Source: Pseudoalteromonas luteoviolacea
GTDB taxonomy: Bacteria > Pseudomonadota > Gammaproteobacteria > Enterobacterales > Alteromonadaceae
Length of the DNA: 64,000 nucleotides
NCBI RefSeq assembly: GCF_018100925.1
Contig: NZ_JAGJEH010000004.1
Location: 248,001 to 312,000, forward strand
Direction: 5' to 3'
Shown here: piece after piece, positions 12,301 to 23,719 of the stretch
Position numbering within the stretch: the first letter of the stretch is position 1
Layout of the letters: each line of letters opens with the position of its first letter
Position numbers and translations under genes: made by a program
Notes under the pieces: model-generated
What the model saw: only the letters and a program-made list of their open reading frames with translations
Told to the model about the DNA's origin: nothing
The model's database searches: none

Positions 12301-13401
12301 ATGAGCGATAACAGTAACATTAAAGTCATTGTCGGCATGTCTGGCGGCGTGGATTCTTCAGTTTCAGCTTACCTTCTAAAAGAACAGGGCTATCAAGTAG
12401 AAGGCTTGTTCATGAAAAACTGGGAAGAAGACGATAACGATGAATACTGTGCCGCAGCTGAAGATCTAAAAGATGCACAAGCCGTGTGTGAAAAACTGGG
12501 TATTGAACTGCATACTGTCAATTTTGCGGCTGAATACTGGGACAATGTATTTGAGTATTTCTTAGAGGAATACCGCGCAGGTCGCACACCAAACCCAGAT
12601 ATCATGTGCAACAAAGAAATCAAGTTCAAAGCTTTTTTGGAATTTGCAGCAGAAGCACTAGGAGCTGACTATATAGCGACTGGCCACTACGTTCGCCGTG
12701 AAGAGCGTGATGGTAAGTTTGCAATGCTAAGAGGCTTAGACAACAACAAAGATCAAAGCTATTTCTTATATACGTTAAGCCACGAACACGTTGCACAAAC
12801 ACTATTCCCTGTCGGTGAGATTGAAAAGCCTGAAGTACGCCGCATTGCAGAAGAACAAGGTTTAATCACTCATAACAAAAAAGACAGCACGGGTATCTGT
12901 TTTATTGGTGAGCGCAAATTTAAAGATTTCTTGCAAAAATTCCTTCCTGCTCAGCCAGGCATTATTGAAGATGCTGAAGGCAATCAAGTCGGCGAGCATG
13001 AAGGCTTAATGTACCACACGCTCGGCCAGAGAAAAGGCCTACTAATCGGCGGGATGAAAGAAGGCTCTGGCGAGCCTTGGTATGTTGTCGATAAAGATGT
13101 AGAGCGCAACGTCCTTGTGGTTGGTCAAGGTAAAGACCACCCTCGCCTGTATAGTAACGGGCTCAATGCCAATCAACTGCACTGGGTTGACCGCGAAGGC
13201 CCACAAGGAACCACTCGCTGCACAGTAAAAACTCGCTATAGACAAGAAGATATTCCATGTACTCTGCTGGTCGGTAAAGATGGCATGGCTCGAGTGCTGT
13301 TCGATGAGCCACAAAAAGCAGTTACACCGGGTCAATCAGCGGTATTTTATTTAGATGATGCCTGTCTTGGCGGCGGTATCATCGAGTCGGTGATCAAATA
13401 A
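12301..13401 (+). CDS. mnmA: tRNA 2-thiouridine(34) synthase MnmA
   Basis: MnmA installs the 2-thio group on wobble U34 of tRNA-Lys, Glu and Gln, using sulfur relayed from the Tus proteins. The PP-loop GMSGGVDSS is near the N-terminus. The two catalytic cysteines lie in [11 protein letters not shown] and [12 protein letters not shown]. It is 366 residues from the ATG at 12301. The frame is also open from an ATG at 12286, but the shorter start matches the family N-terminus ([16 protein letters not shown]). Its stop overlaps the hflD start by one base. The mnmA-hflD-purB order is conserved in Gammaproteobacteria. Confidence 0.96.
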   Translation: MSDNSNIKVIVGMSGGVDSSVSAYLLKEQGYQVEGLFMKNWEEDDNDEYCAAAEDLKDAQAVCEKLGIELHTVNFAAEYWDNVFEYFLEEYRAGRTPNPDIMCNKEIKFKAFLEFAAEALGADYIATGHYVRREERDGKFAMLRGLDNNKDQSYFLYTLSHEHVAQTLFPVGEIEKPEVRRIAEEQGLITHNKKDSTGICFIGERKFKDFLQKFLPAQPGIIEDAEGNQVGEHEGLMYHTLGQRKGLLIGGMKEGSGEPWYVVDKDVERNVLVVGQGKDHPRLYSNGLNANQLHWVDREGPQGTTRCTVKTRYRQEDIPCTLLVGKDGMARVLFDEPQKAVTPGQSAVFYLDDACLGGGIIESVIK

Positions 13402-14003
13402 TGCAACCAAAAGCCGTTATTCCATTAGCTGCTATATGTCAGATAGCTAAGCTTGTTCAAAAATGCGCTCGTTATGGCACTTTTAACGAAAACGAAGTCC
13501 ATACATTTTTGCAAAGCATTCTTAATACGTCACCTCAAAACCCAGAGGACGTCTATGACGACCACTTCGCTTTAAAAGGTGGCTATCAAGCTTTGGTAGC
13601 GCAATTATCCAGCGAAGGTGAAAAAGACGTTGAAATCGTAAAATACGTCGGTAGCTTGTTACAGCTTGAACGCGCTTTGTCTGCAAATAGCGCTGTATTT
13701 TCAGAGCTGGCCAAACGCATTGAACAAGTCGAAAGACAAACCTTACATTTTAATGTATACGACGAACAAGTATTAGGTGCACTTGCTGATATCTATACCC
13801 AAGTTATCAGCCCTGCCGGTCCTAAAATCCAAGTATTTGGTAAACCAGATTTACTTCAGCAAAGCCATATTCAACACAAAATACGTGCATTGTTGTTGGC
13901 AGGAATTAGAAGTGCGGTGTTGTGGAGACAACTTGGTGGTAAACGCCGCCATTTCTTTTTTTCTAAAAAGAAAATTATCGCCACTGCACAACAGTTTATA
14001 TAA
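13401..14003 (+). CDS. hflD: High-frequency lysogenization protein HflD homolog
   Basis: A 200-residue, mostly helical protein of the HflD (YcfC) family. In E. coli the protein is membrane-associated and binds lambda CII, but its cellular role is unclear. Recognised by the family segment IQVFGKPDLLQQ...IRALLLAGIRSAVLWRQLGGKR near the C-terminus and by its position between mnmA and purB. It starts in the TAATG overlap with mnmA, indicating translational coupling. Confidence 0.9.
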   Translation: MQPKAVIPLAAICQIAKLVQKCARYGTFNENEVHTFLQSILNTSPQNPEDVYDDHFALKGGYQALVAQLSSEGEKDVEIVKYVGSLLQLERALSANSAVFSELAKRIEQVERQTLHFNVYDEQVLGALADIYTQVISPAGPKIQVFGKPDLLQQSHIQHKIRALLLAGIRSAVLWRQLGGKRRHFFFSKKKIIATAQQFI

Positions 14004-14027
14004 ATTATCGTTCAAAAAACCAATTAG

Positions 14028-15410
<1,383 letters not shown>

Positions 15411-15431
15411 TCTAGTCAATTAGATTTTATT

Positions 15432-15474
15432 AAGCGAAAGGAACAGCATTGAGCTTGTAACTTTCGCTTTTTTT
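15432..15474 (+). terminator. Terminator after purB
   Basis: A 9-bp stem AAGCGAAAG / CTTTCGCTT encloses a 20-base loop and is followed by a run of T. It ends just before the roxA ribosome site. Confidence 0.75.
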
Positions 15475-15485
15475 ATGGAGAAAAT

Positions 15486-16640
15486 ATGTACCAGCTGTCT
15501 ATTAATAACATGACTCAAGAAGCGTTTTTGAGTCAGTACTGGCAAAAAAAACCCTTGTTAATTAAAGGAGGTTTCAAAGACTTTCAGGACCCCTTGTCTG
15601 CAGAAGAACTTGCAGGATTGGCAATGGAAGACAGCATTGAGTCTCGATTAATCACTAATCATGACGAAAATTGGCAAGCGCACCATGGTCCATTTGAAAA
15701 CTTCGAAAAACTAACTGACACAAATAGCACCTTATTAGTGCAAGCCGTTGATCACTGGCATCCACCAGCTGCCCAACTACTTGTCCCTTTTAGATTTATA
15801 CCTAACTGGCGGATCGATGACTTGATGGTGAGCTTTTCAACACCGAACGGTGGTGTAGGCCCACATTTAGATCAGTATGATGTGTTTATCATTCAGGGCG
15901 AAGGCAAAAGACATTGGCGCGTTGGTATGCCAAACCCTAACTTAAAACAGTTCACAAAAGATAAAGCCCTTCTTCAAGTCGAGCAATTTGAAGCTGTAAT
16001 AGATCATATTTTAGAACCTGGTGATATTTTGTATATTCCTCCGGGTTGTCCTCATGAGGGCTATGCAGTTGAAAATGCGTTAAATTACTCTGTCGGTTTT
16101 AGAGCGCCGGATCAAAAAGATTTCATCAGTAGTTTTGCTGACCATGTCATTGACGAGGAAGCAGGCATAGAGCGATACAATGATCCAGAACTGGCAATAA
16201 GGTCTTCTCTTGGCGAAATAACCACACAAGATAAAACCAAAATACAAGCAATGCTATTAGGTCTGATCCATGATGAAGAATTGTTTAGTAAGTGGCTAGG
16301 GACTTATCTCAGTCAGCCCAAACACGATATGGATTTAGCTCCTCTTGAAGATGCGCTTGTTGCCGACCACTTAGAATCAGAAATTGAACCAGATGACACA
16401 ATAGTGCGAGCTGGTGGCGTTCGAGCAATATATCAAAACATTGGTGAATATATACTCTTGAGTATCAATGGTGAAACCTATCAATTGTCACAAAATGACC
16501 TAGAACAGGTAAAGTTGTTAACTGACAATACAAATTTTTTGTTTAAACAGGTAAAACCAGCGTTAATGAGCTTGGAATTCAAACAAACGTTAACTACGCT
16601 TATAAACGACGGGCTTTATTATGTCGAAGCTTGGTCTTAA
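15486..16640 (+). CDS. roxA: Ribosomal protein uL16 arginine 3-hydroxylase (RoxA/YcfD), JmjC cupin
   Basis: A 2-oxoglutarate/Fe(II) oxygenase that hydroxylates an arginine of ribosomal protein L16 in E. coli (YcfD, 373 residues; 384 here). The N-terminal pattern WQKKPLLIKGGF is typical. The iron-binding HxD lies in GGVGPHLDQYDVF, and the distal His in PPGCPHEGYAVENALNYSVGFR. C-terminal dimerisation and winged-helix regions follow. GGAG eight bases before the ATG decides the start. It follows purB and appears to be a single gene. Confidence 0.93.
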   Translation: MYQLSINNMTQEAFLSQYWQKKPLLIKGGFKDFQDPLSAEELAGLAMEDSIESRLITNHDENWQAHHGPFENFEKLTDTNSTLLVQAVDHWHPPAAQLLVPFRFIPNWRIDDLMVSFSTPNGGVGPHLDQYDVFIIQGEGKRHWRVGMPNPNLKQFTKDKALLQVEQFEAVIDHILEPGDILYIPPGCPHEGYAVENALNYSVGFRAPDQKDFISSFADHVIDEEAGIERYNDPELAIRSSLGEITTQDKTKIQAMLLGLIHDEELFSKWLGTYLSQPKHDMDLAPLEDALVADHLESEIEPDDTIVRAGGVRAIYQNIGEYILLSINGETYQLSQNDLEQVKLLTDNTNFLFKQVKPALMSLEFKQTLTTLINDGLYYVEAWS

Positions 16641-16702
16641 TGCCTGACTGACAGGGCCAACCATACAAACAAGGTGTCACAATATTTGGCACCTAAAATA
16701 AT

Positions 16703-16727
16703 AATAAGGGTTGATATTTCCCTTATT
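16703..16727 (+). repeat. Inverted repeat in the roxA-GNAT gap
   Basis: An 8-bp stem AATAAGGG / CCCTTATT with a nine-base loop, just after a weaker GGTGTC / GGCACC pair. No T-run follows, so function as terminator or operator is open. Confidence 0.4.
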
Positions 16728-16766
16728 CGTCAGGGCGTGTTGTATGATTTTCGCTAAGAGGTAATC

Positions 16767-17225
16767 ATGATTTATCACGTCGACAAAGTGAGTTGGAAAC
16801 AAACTCAGGGACAGCTGCGCCAAATTCGTGAAAGAGTGTTTGTGTGCGAATTACACTTACCAAAGCATGTTGAGTTCGATCAACATGATAAAACTGCGGA
16901 TCATGTCTTGATTCGCGATGAAAACCACCAGGCTGTTGGTACAGGTCGGCTGTGCAGTGACGGGTTAATCAGCCGTATCGCAATTGTTAAAGATCACCGA
17001 AATAGACAAGCCTATCAATCTTTAATCGGGTACCTTGCAGATCTCGCACAGCAAAAAGGTCTTAAAGAGGTTTTTGTGCAATGTATTTTGGAAGAAGTAC
17101 CCACCTTTGTAAAATCAGGCTTCAGCAAACAGGGTGGCGTTTTTATGGAAGCGGGGATCCCAAGACAACGTCTCAAGTGCCCAGCTTCGATGATAAACTC
17201 AGAACCATTTACGATGCTACACTAG
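16767..17225 (+). CDS. GNAT family N-acetyltransferase
   Basis: A 152-residue single-domain GNAT protein of the ElaA-like type: RxxVFVxExxxP in RERVFVCELHLPKHVEFDQHD, then the acetyl-CoA-binding region AVGTGRL...SRIAIVKDHRNR. The pyrophosphate loop is less glycine-rich than usual. The substrate cannot be told from the sequence. AAGAGGTAATC before the ATG is a good ribosome site. Its 3' end overlaps the 3' end of the convergent DUF4826-like gene by 17 bases. Confidence 0.85.
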   Translation: MIYHVDKVSWKQTQGQLRQIRERVFVCELHLPKHVEFDQHDKTADHVLIRDENHQAVGTGRLCSDGLISRIAIVKDHRNRQAYQSLIGYLADLAQQKGLKEVFVQCILEEVPTFVKSGFSKQGGVFMEAGIPRQRLKCPASMINSEPFTMLH

Positions 17226-17622
17226 CCCACAATTTGTCATTGTTATAAATTGCATATATGTCATGAGCTTTGTTGACCAGTAAGTTGGCAAAGTCCACTT
17301 GTGTTTTCTCTTTAACACCGGCCGTAATAATGCCATCTGCTTTGAGCTGCCATTGATATGAAAAATACCTCAGAGCTTCTCTCGCATTGCTCGCGGCTTT
17401 GTCTCCGGTAGCATCGGTTGGCACTTGTCCTGTTATTGCCCAATACCCTTTGCCCTGTTCGTCTTGCAGCTTCCAAACTGCAATCGCTGGTGGCAAAATG
17501 CGGCACTCTTTTTCAATGACTTTATTGGTGATAATTCCTTTTTCTGCCAAATGGCGCTGCGCAGCTTGTAGTTGCTCTCTTTGCCACAATTGTAGTGACT
17601 GCTGCTGTTGTGATTTAGACAT
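17209..17622 (-). CDS. DUF4826-like conserved protein
   Basis: A 137-residue soluble protein with no signal peptide or membrane segment. I recall this family (DUF4826) as confined mostly to Alteromonadales and relatives: a Q-rich helical N-terminus, then AVWKLQDEQGKGYWAITGQVPTD and ARxALRYFSxQWQL. No catalytic motif is visible and its function is unknown. AAGG precedes the ATG. It overlaps the GNAT gene tail to tail. Confidence 0.75.
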   Translation of the reverse strand: MSKSQQQQSLQLWQREQLQAAQRHLAEKGIITNKVIEKECRILPPAIAVWKLQDEQGKGYWAITGQVPTDATGDKAASNAREALRYFSYQWQLKADGIITAGVKEKTQVDFANLLVNKAHDIYAIYNNDKLWASVAS

Positions 17623-17790
17623 AATAAACCTTGCTTACTTTTATTCTTACGCACTTCAACTTGCCTGTAACTCTATTAATTTCGTTAATGACTTGCAACA
17701 TAGAAACGCCAAAGTACAGACATAAATTAAAGTTTGCACAATAATCATACTTTACTAGGCTAAAATTAATCCAACTGAAGATTAAGTAAC

Positions 17791-18927
17791 ATGTTTTTGT
17801 TTGTATCTTACATTGTGCCAATATTGGTACTCGTTATTGGTTTAATATTTATTGACTCAGTAGCTATCTCAGTGCTTATGGCGGGTTTATCTGCTGCGAG
17901 TTTGTTTATGCAAAAGTTGGCACTCGCACAACAGCAGGCTGAGCAACAAGAGGAGCCAACCCTACCCCACGACAACATAATACAAGAACAACAAGAAGAC
18001 CTCGCTTGTTTAGAGCAACTCAGCAGCGTGATCATTCCACAATTGATTGCCCAAGTGTCAAGTGCTAGAGAACAGACAAAAGGCTCCGTCGTAAACATGT
18101 CAGGAGAGTTTTCAAATCTCGTTGGCAATATATCAGCTACGCTAGATAGAACAGCAAATGACAGTGGGGCCAGTTTACAAGACGTTTCAGAGTCTAGTCG
18201 AGACAAGTTAAATGGCGTACTCGCCTATATTGAACAAACCAACGACTCACAGGCACAGATGACTACGACCATTAAGGATCTAGTAGATAAAAGTAACGAA
18301 CTTCAAACCATGTCAATTGATGTGTCAAAAATTGCTGAGCAAACCAATTTGCTTGCACTAAATGCATCAATTGAGGCGGCGCGTGCTGGCGAGAATGGTA
18401 GAGGCTTCGCTGTGGTCGCCGACGAAGTGCGCTCTTTGGCCAACTCAAGTGGCGAGACCGGTGTACGTATTGGCCAGCTCATAGAAAGTATTGCCAATGC
18501 AATGCGCTCTTCAATGGACTTGATGAACTCAGAGCTTGAAAAAAAGCAAGTGCTGACTGAAAAATATCGCACCGAGATAAATACCGTTGTTGACGAATGG
18601 CTGGCTCTGTCGCAGCACGTCGAATCTCATGCAGCTGAATTACATGCGTCGAATTTAGAAATTCGAGAAAAAATCTCTCAGATCCTTGTTGATTTGCAGT
18701 TTCAAGACAGAGTCGATCAGATCCAAGACAGTGTCACTATCGCTTTAAATATCATGATTGAAGAAATAGACCAATTTATTTTGAGTCGCAGAGAGTGCCA
18801 AACAGCCAAATTTAATCATCAAAGGATCAGTAATGAATTGAAAAAAACTGCTGCGACTAATGAGCAACGTAGCATCTTATCCAAAGGTCGTGACGACGAC
18901 ACAGTTGATGATTTAACTTTCTTATGA
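17791..18927 (+). CDS. Membrane-anchored chemoreceptor signalling protein without sensor domain
   Basis: First gene of the chemosensory operon. Two hydrophobic segments (about residues 3-24 and 26-45) form an N-terminal hairpin. No periplasmic sensor or HAMP is visible. A coiled coil follows, with the MCP tip [37 protein letters not shown] at about 185-220. The C-terminal part carries [13 protein letters not shown], a motif seen in alternative MCP-like proteins. There is no NWxxF tether. It may sense membrane or cytoplasmic signals, or help build the array. The next gene starts 7 bases after its stop. Confidence 0.88.
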   Translation: MFLFVSYIVPILVLVIGLIFIDSVAISVLMAGLSAASLFMQKLALAQQQAEQQEEPTLPHDNIIQEQQEDLACLEQLSSVIIPQLIAQVSSAREQTKGSVVNMSGEFSNLVGNISATLDRTANDSGASLQDVSESSRDKLNGVLAYIEQTNDSQAQMTTTIKDLVDKSNELQTMSIDVSKIAEQTNLLALNASIEAARAGENGRGFAVVADEVRSLANSSGETGVRIGQLIESIANAMRSSMDLMNSELEKKQVLTEKYRTEINTVVDEWLALSQHVESHAAELHASNLEIREKISQILVDLQFQDRVDQIQDSVTIALNIMIEEIDQFILSRRECQTAKFNHQRISNELKKTAATNEQRSILSKGRDDDTVDDLTFL

Positions 18928-18934
18928 GGACGTT

Positions 18935-19303
18935 ATGAGTAAAACCATTCTAGTTGTAGACGATTCTGATTCTCTCAGACAAGTTGTAAACATTGCTCTA
19001 ACCGGGGCGGGATTTAATGTTGTCGAAGCCAGAGATGGTAAAGACGCTTTAACTAAACTAAATGGCAATAAAATACACTTGATAATCAGCGATGTGAACA
19101 TGCCCAATATGAACGGCATCGAATTTGTAAAGCAAGCTAAGCAATTGCCGCAATACAAGTTTACGCCTGTCATTATGCTCACTACAGAAAACCAGCAAAG
19201 TATGATGGAAGAGGGAAAAAAAGCTGGCGCCAAAGCTTGGATGGTCAAACCCTTCAAGCCGGCACAGATGTTGCAAGCAGTATCGAAACTTTTAATGATG
19301 TAG
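18935..19303 (+). CDS. cheY: CheY-like response regulator
   Basis: A 122-residue single receiver domain. Acidic pocket DD at residues 9-10, phospho-acceptor D53 in IISDVNMPNMNG, switch Thr at 83-84 (MLTTEN) and Lys105 (MVKPF) are all present. It is the likely output of the CheA encoded two genes downstream. With no flagellar genes nearby, the target could be pili, the EAL protein, or a motor encoded elsewhere. It is tightly packed between the first receptor and the STAS gene. Confidence 0.92.
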   Translation: MSKTILVVDDSDSLRQVVNIALTGAGFNVVEARDGKDALTKLNGNKIHLIISDVNMPNMNGIEFVKQAKQLPQYKFTPVIMLTTENQQSMMEEGKKAGAKAWMVKPFKPAQMLQAVSKLLMM

Positions 19304-19312
19304 AGAATACGT

Positions 19313-19588
19313 ATGTCTGAGTGTTTTAAATTTCCAACAGAGCTGACAATTTACGAAGTTCAACAAACGTTCAATGAAATAAAGTCATATATTTCAGAAA
19401 AAGACAGCGTTTCTTTTGATTTTAGTGAGACCACGGAAGTCGATTCAGCGGGCCTGCAACTCATAATTTGGGTTGTTTATCACAGCCAAAAGATAGGTTT
19501 AAAAATTGATACTATCTCCACCAATGACGTCATCGAAGCGCGCTGTCAAAAACTGGGTGTTGGCATGTCCACGCCCCCAAATGACTAA
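19313..19588 (+). CDS. STAS domain protein (anti-sigma-factor-antagonist type)
   Basis: A 91-residue single STAS domain. The phospho-acceptor-like Ser45 is in EVDSAGLQLIIW. Such small STAS proteins occur in several alternative chemosensory operons, where their role is poorly known; they may bind CheA or a kinase/phosphatase partner. It lies 9 bases from both neighbours, so it is surely part of the operon. Confidence 0.87.
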   Translation: MSECFKFPTELTIYEVQQTFNEIKSYISEKDSVSFDFSETTEVDSAGLQLIIWVVYHSQKIGLKIDTISTNDVIEARCQKLGVGMSTPPND

Positions 19589-19597
19589 GGGGTAGTC

Positions 19598-21712
19598 ATG
19601 TCTATTGATTTGTCTTCGGCTATAGCAACATTTGTCACTGAATCAAAAGAACTGTTGCAAGAGATGGAGAATGGCCTTCTAGACTTGGAGTCTGAAACCT
19701 CTGAAGAACATGCGAGCGAAATTATCAACGCACTGTTCAGAGCCATTCATACAATCAAAGGCAGCGCAGGCATTTTTGATTTTGTGCATGTCGTTACACT
19801 GACCCATATCGCAGAAACGTTATTGGAAAGTGCCAGAAATGGTGAACTGCAATTGGGCAAAGACTTAATTTCACTCTATCTAGAAACCAGAGATGCAACA
19901 GAAACACTCATCACACTCGCCGCTGCTGAAACAGAGCCCGATCAAGACCTACTCAATAAAGTAAATCATTTAGTTTCTTGCTTCTCTAAATACATTGAAG
20001 CAGATGCCGATGAAGCCCAAGATGAAGTTTTTAAAAAAACGACCTCGGGAAACCAACTTGATAACGAGCGCTGGGTACTATTTTTTGTGCCAAATGAAAA
20101 TGTGCTCAGGAATGGATTGGACCCCTACTCGTTCATTCACTATTTGAATTCAGAAACAGATGATCTCAAAGTCAGTACATGGTTTGATTCAATGTTTGGA
20201 CCACAACAATTTGACCCTGAGTCCAATTACTTGTCGTTTATAATATCGTTCAATACAGACAAAACGGAAAATGACATCATTGACATTTTTGAATTTATTC
20301 GCAGTGAAGCTTATATCGCCATTTTACCGCCTCAAGGCGACACAGAGATCCTCAAAGCCAGTATTCAAAAATATCAAGACATTGACTTTGTAACCCACTC
20401 TCTCAAAGAAGCAGACCCTGCTTTTGCTGACATAATGCAATTGCTAAATCAAAAAGAAAAAACACCTCCACCCGAACAAACCCTTGAACAATCAGGCGCT
20501 GCACCAACTGTAAATACATCAAAGCTTCATAAAAGTAAGACACTCCGGGTTGAGGCGCTGAAACTAGACAGGCTCATAGATCAAGTTGGGGAGATGGTCA
20601 TAACTGGCGCTAGAACCAACTTGCTTGCTCATGAAACAGGCAACGAAACCCTAATCGAAGCAATGGCGCTTCTAGAACGGCTTGTCGAAAACATTAGAGA
20701 TAGCTCATTAAAACTCAGAATGGTGCAAATTGGTGAAACGTTTAATAAGTTTAAACGTGTTGTACGAGATATTGCGGACGAGCTTGGAAAGCAAGTGGAA
20801 TTAACCATAGTCGGTGCAGAAACCGAACTGGATAAGACGTTTGTAGAAAAAGTCAGTGATCCACTAATGCATATTGTAAGGAATGCAATTGATCATGGTA
20901 TAGAAGATCCAGATACACGGCGTGCACAAGGTAAACCCGAGCAAGGACAGTTAACACTTAAAGCGTATCATGACTCAGGTTCAATAGTGATTGAAGTGAG
21001 TGATGATGGCAAAGGGCTAGATCAAGAAAAGATTTTAAAACGTGCAATCGACAGAGGGCTAGTCTCCGCAAACCAAACTCTTCAAGAAAAAGATATTAAC
21101 TTGTTGATTTTTGAACCGGGATTCTCAACTGCTGAGTCGATCACCAATATCTCTGGACGCGGTGTGGGAATGGATGTCGTGAAGCGAAACATCGACAGCC
21201 TAAGAGGCAGTGTTGAAGTTGAAAGCACACCGGGGCAAGGTTCAACCATTTTAATTCGCTTACCTCTTACTTTATCTATTATCGATGGTTTTATGTTCGA
21301 GGTCCACAAAGAAAACTATGTTATCCCATTGGATACCGTTGTCGAGTGTTTAGAGCTTCATGAAGTGGTATCTGAGCAGGATATTCAGGATAAAAGTTAT
21401 ATCAATTTAAGAACTGAAGTTCTGCCATTTATACGGTTAAGAACCTTATTTGGTATTGAAGAACAAATAGATCATACCAGAGAATCTCTGGTCATTGTTC
21501 AGTTCGGCACGCTGCGTGCTGGTTTGGTAGTGGACTCGCTTAAAGGCGAGTTCCAAACAGTTGTAAAACCACTAGGAAGGTTGTTCGAAGGACTCAAATG
21601 TATTAGCGGTGCGACCATTTTAGGTAGCGGAAATGTCGCCATTATTTTAGACGTTTCCGCACTTATAAAGTCTGCAATTTCAGTTTATGAGGCGTTAGAG
21701 AAAAAGCATTAG
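19598..21712 (+). CDS. cheA: Chemotaxis histidine kinase CheA
   Basis: A 704-residue CheA. The HPt domain carries H51 in RAIHTIKGSAG. Residues about 155-270 form a separate domain (RWVLFF...RNGLDPYSFIHYL...ESNYLSFIISF) in the P2 position, of a type seen in other alternative-pathway CheA proteins. The dimerisation helices follow (about 313-375), then the ATPase with N-box HIVRNAIDHG at 425-434, SDDGKGLD at 468-475 and GRGVGMDVV at 520-528. A CheW-like domain ends the protein (about 565-704). All catalytic parts are intact. It phosphorylates CheY and CheB of the same operon. Confidence 0.95.
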   Translation: MSIDLSSAIATFVTESKELLQEMENGLLDLESETSEEHASEIINALFRAIHTIKGSAGIFDFVHVVTLTHIAETLLESARNGELQLGKDLISLYLETRDATETLITLAAAETEPDQDLLNKVNHLVSCFSKYIEADADEAQDEVFKKTTSGNQLDNERWVLFFVPNENVLRNGLDPYSFIHYLNSETDDLKVSTWFDSMFGPQQFDPESNYLSFIISFNTDKTENDIIDIFEFIRSEAYIAILPPQGDTEILKASIQKYQDIDFVTHSLKEADPAFADIMQLLNQKEKTPPPEQTLEQSGAAPTVNTSKLHKSKTLRVEALKLDRLIDQVGEMVITGARTNLLAHETGNETLIEAMALLERLVENIRDSSLKLRMVQIGETFNKFKRVVRDIADELGKQVELTIVGAETELDKTFVEKVSDPLMHIVRNAIDHGIEDPDTRRAQGKPEQGQLTLKAYHDSGSIVIEVSDDGKGLDQEKILKRAIDRGLVSANQTLQEKDINLLIFEPGFSTAESITNISGRGVGMDVVKRNIDSLRGSVEVESTPGQGSTILIRLPLTLSIIDGFMFEVHKENYVIPLDTVVECLELHEVVSEQDIQDKSYINLRTEVLPFIRLRTLFGIEEQIDHTRESLVIVQFGTLRAGLVVDSLKGEFQTVVKPLGRLFEGLKCISGATILGSGNVAIILDVSALIKSAISVYEALEKKH

Positions 21713-21731
21713 GTAATCCCGGAGAGCTAAC

Positions 21732-23714
21732 ATGTTTAAGAACTTTACGATTCGCAACAAGATTATTCTTGCGATGTTTACCATGGGGGTATTGTTATTA
21801 GTCATAGCAATGTCTGTTCAGCTTAAAAATGGAGAAATTGAAGAGTTTGCGGTAGACGTCGGTAAAGTGGATATACCTGAAACAATCTACGCATTAAACA
21901 TGTTGGACGAGCTGGGGGATATGAACAGTAACGTGCTGGAATATATTGCTGGCGAGTCTGATGAGAGTGAGGACTTTCGTTCAAATTACAATGAGTTCAT
22001 TCGTTATTTAGAGGACTTGAAACAACTTGGAACAGTCAATAATTCTCTATTGAGACAACTGGAAGAATTAGTTACTCGCTACGCAAATGAAAATCAAGAG
22101 TTGATTTTCGACCGCTTCGACCCTTTGTTAGAAGCAAAGGCAATTGATAAATACGACTATCTAAACAAAGAGTTTGCCATCCCACTTGAGCAACTTCTAG
22201 ATACATTGAAAGAAGAAGAAGTGGCTGATGCAGGTAGTAGCGGTGACTTCAATGAAGTGGTTAACGATGACCTACCAGGTGTTCGCTATTACCTTGAGTT
22301 AATTGATGAACAAGGGGATATGATGAGCTCCCTGAATGCATATATGCGTGGTGCATTAGGTGCAGACTCTGCATTTGAAAAAGATGCTAGAACATTCTCT
22401 GGTTTTTTAGCTGATATCAAACCCCTAGAAAGAAAACCTCCAGAAATAAAAGCGCTGAGTGAGGTCGAGCGGATGTACCTCGAGCTATACAATGGCGGTA
22501 AAGAAATTTTTGCCATGTATGATCCGCGCAATAAAATCAAGGCATCTAAGGATGTTGACCGCCTTGAACATGAAGTATTCAACAAAATCGAAGACCTCTT
22601 AGAAGAGATATCAAATGAGGCCATTCAAGAGGGCGATGAATCTCTCAATGCATTGGTCACCGCAGCTCGAGAAAGTATTTCGTTAGTATGGGCCCTATTA
22701 GTTGTGGCCATTGTGCTGGCAACTGCCACCGCAGCTTTTCTGATCCGGGGTATCGTAATTCCCATCAACGCACTCGCTGAAGCGGCTGAAGACTTGCGTT
22801 CAGGTGAGGGAGATCTAACAAGACGCATTCCAGATTTTGGCAATGACGAAATAGGAGAAACTGCACGCAGTTTCAATGGCTTTATTGAACGTCTGCAAAA
22901 TATCCTGCTAGACATTCAAGAATCTGTTGAATCTATTGCCCACAGCACTAACGAAGTGGGAACAACATCTCGAATGCTCAGCTCTACGTCGAACCAACTC
23001 GCAGCCAGCGTAGAAGAAACCTCCGCGTCTTTAGAGCAAATGAGCTCCTCAATTTCAATGAATACAGAAAACTCTAAGGTAACCAATGACATTGCCAAGC
23101 AATCAAGTAGCGAAGCAAACGATGGCGGTCGCGCTGTAAAGGATACCGTTAAAGCCATGACACAAATTGCTGAAAAAATTGGAATAATCGAAGACATTGC
23201 CTACAAAACTAATTTACTTGCACTTAACGCTGCTATTGAAGCGGCGAGAGCTGGCGAGCACGGTAAAGGGTTTGCCGTAGTAGCAGATGAAGTCAGAAAG
23301 CTTGCTGAGCGCTCACAAGTTGCTGCACAAGATATCAGTACACTGGCAGATAATAGCGTGAAAATAGCGCAACATGCCGGAGGAATGCTAGATAGAATGG
23401 TGCCTAATATTGGTAAAACCGCTGATTTGGTACAAGAGATCACCGCAGCGTCAACAGAGCAAAGCACGAGTGTTGCTGAAATCAACCGAACTGTCTCGCA
23501 ATTAGATGAAATTGCGCAGCAAAATGCGTCAGCATCGGAAGAACTAGCTTCAACCGCCAAAATGGTGCAAGACCAAACCAGTGATATTCGCTCTACAGTG
23601 AACTACTTCAAACTCAGTAACGATAGGCAAATGATGAAGTTGAGACGTTCTGTACAAGAAGCTAAGTCATCAAGTTCAATGCCAGAAGAAGGCTATACAC
23701 CGTTTGATGAGTAA
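21732..23714 (+). CDS. Methyl-accepting chemotaxis protein with duplicated periplasmic helical sensor
   Basis: A 660-residue transmembrane receptor: TM1 at about 10-28, a periplasmic region of about 285 residues, TM2 at about 317-338, HAMP after it, and a complete signalling domain with [38 protein letters not shown]. The periplasmic part seems to be two copies of one helical module: [20 protein letters not shown] and [20 protein letters not shown] start equivalent stretches, each followed by a FxxYxxFxxxLxxLK-like helix. The ligand is unknown. No NWxxF tail is present. It follows cheA by 19 bases with GGAGAG as ribosome site. Confidence 0.93.
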   Translation: MFKNFTIRNKIILAMFTMGVLLLVIAMSVQLKNGEIEEFAVDVGKVDIPETIYALNMLDELGDMNSNVLEYIAGESDESEDFRSNYNEFIRYLEDLKQLGTVNNSLLRQLEELVTRYANENQELIFDRFDPLLEAKAIDKYDYLNKEFAIPLEQLLDTLKEEEVADAGSSGDFNEVVNDDLPGVRYYLELIDEQGDMMSSLNAYMRGALGADSAFEKDARTFSGFLADIKPLERKPPEIKALSEVERMYLELYNGGKEIFAMYDPRNKIKASKDVDRLEHEVFNKIEDLLEEISNEAIQEGDESLNALVTAARESISLVWALLVVAIVLATATAAFLIRGIVIPINALAEAAEDLRSGEGDLTRRIPDFGNDEIGETARSFNGFIERLQNILLDIQESVESIAHSTNEVGTTSRMLSSTSNQLAASVEETSASLEQMSSSISMNTENSKVTNDIAKQSSSEANDGGRAVKDTVKAMTQIAEKIGIIEDIAYKTNLLALNAAIEAARAGEHGKGFAVVADEVRKLAERSQVAAQDISTLADNSVKIAQHAGGMLDRMVPNIGKTADLVQEITAASTEQSTSVAEINRTVSQLDEIAQQNASASEELASTAKMVQDQTSDIRSTVNYFKLSNDRQMMKLRRSVQEAKSSSSMPEEGYTPFDE

Positions 23715-23719
23715 ATGTT

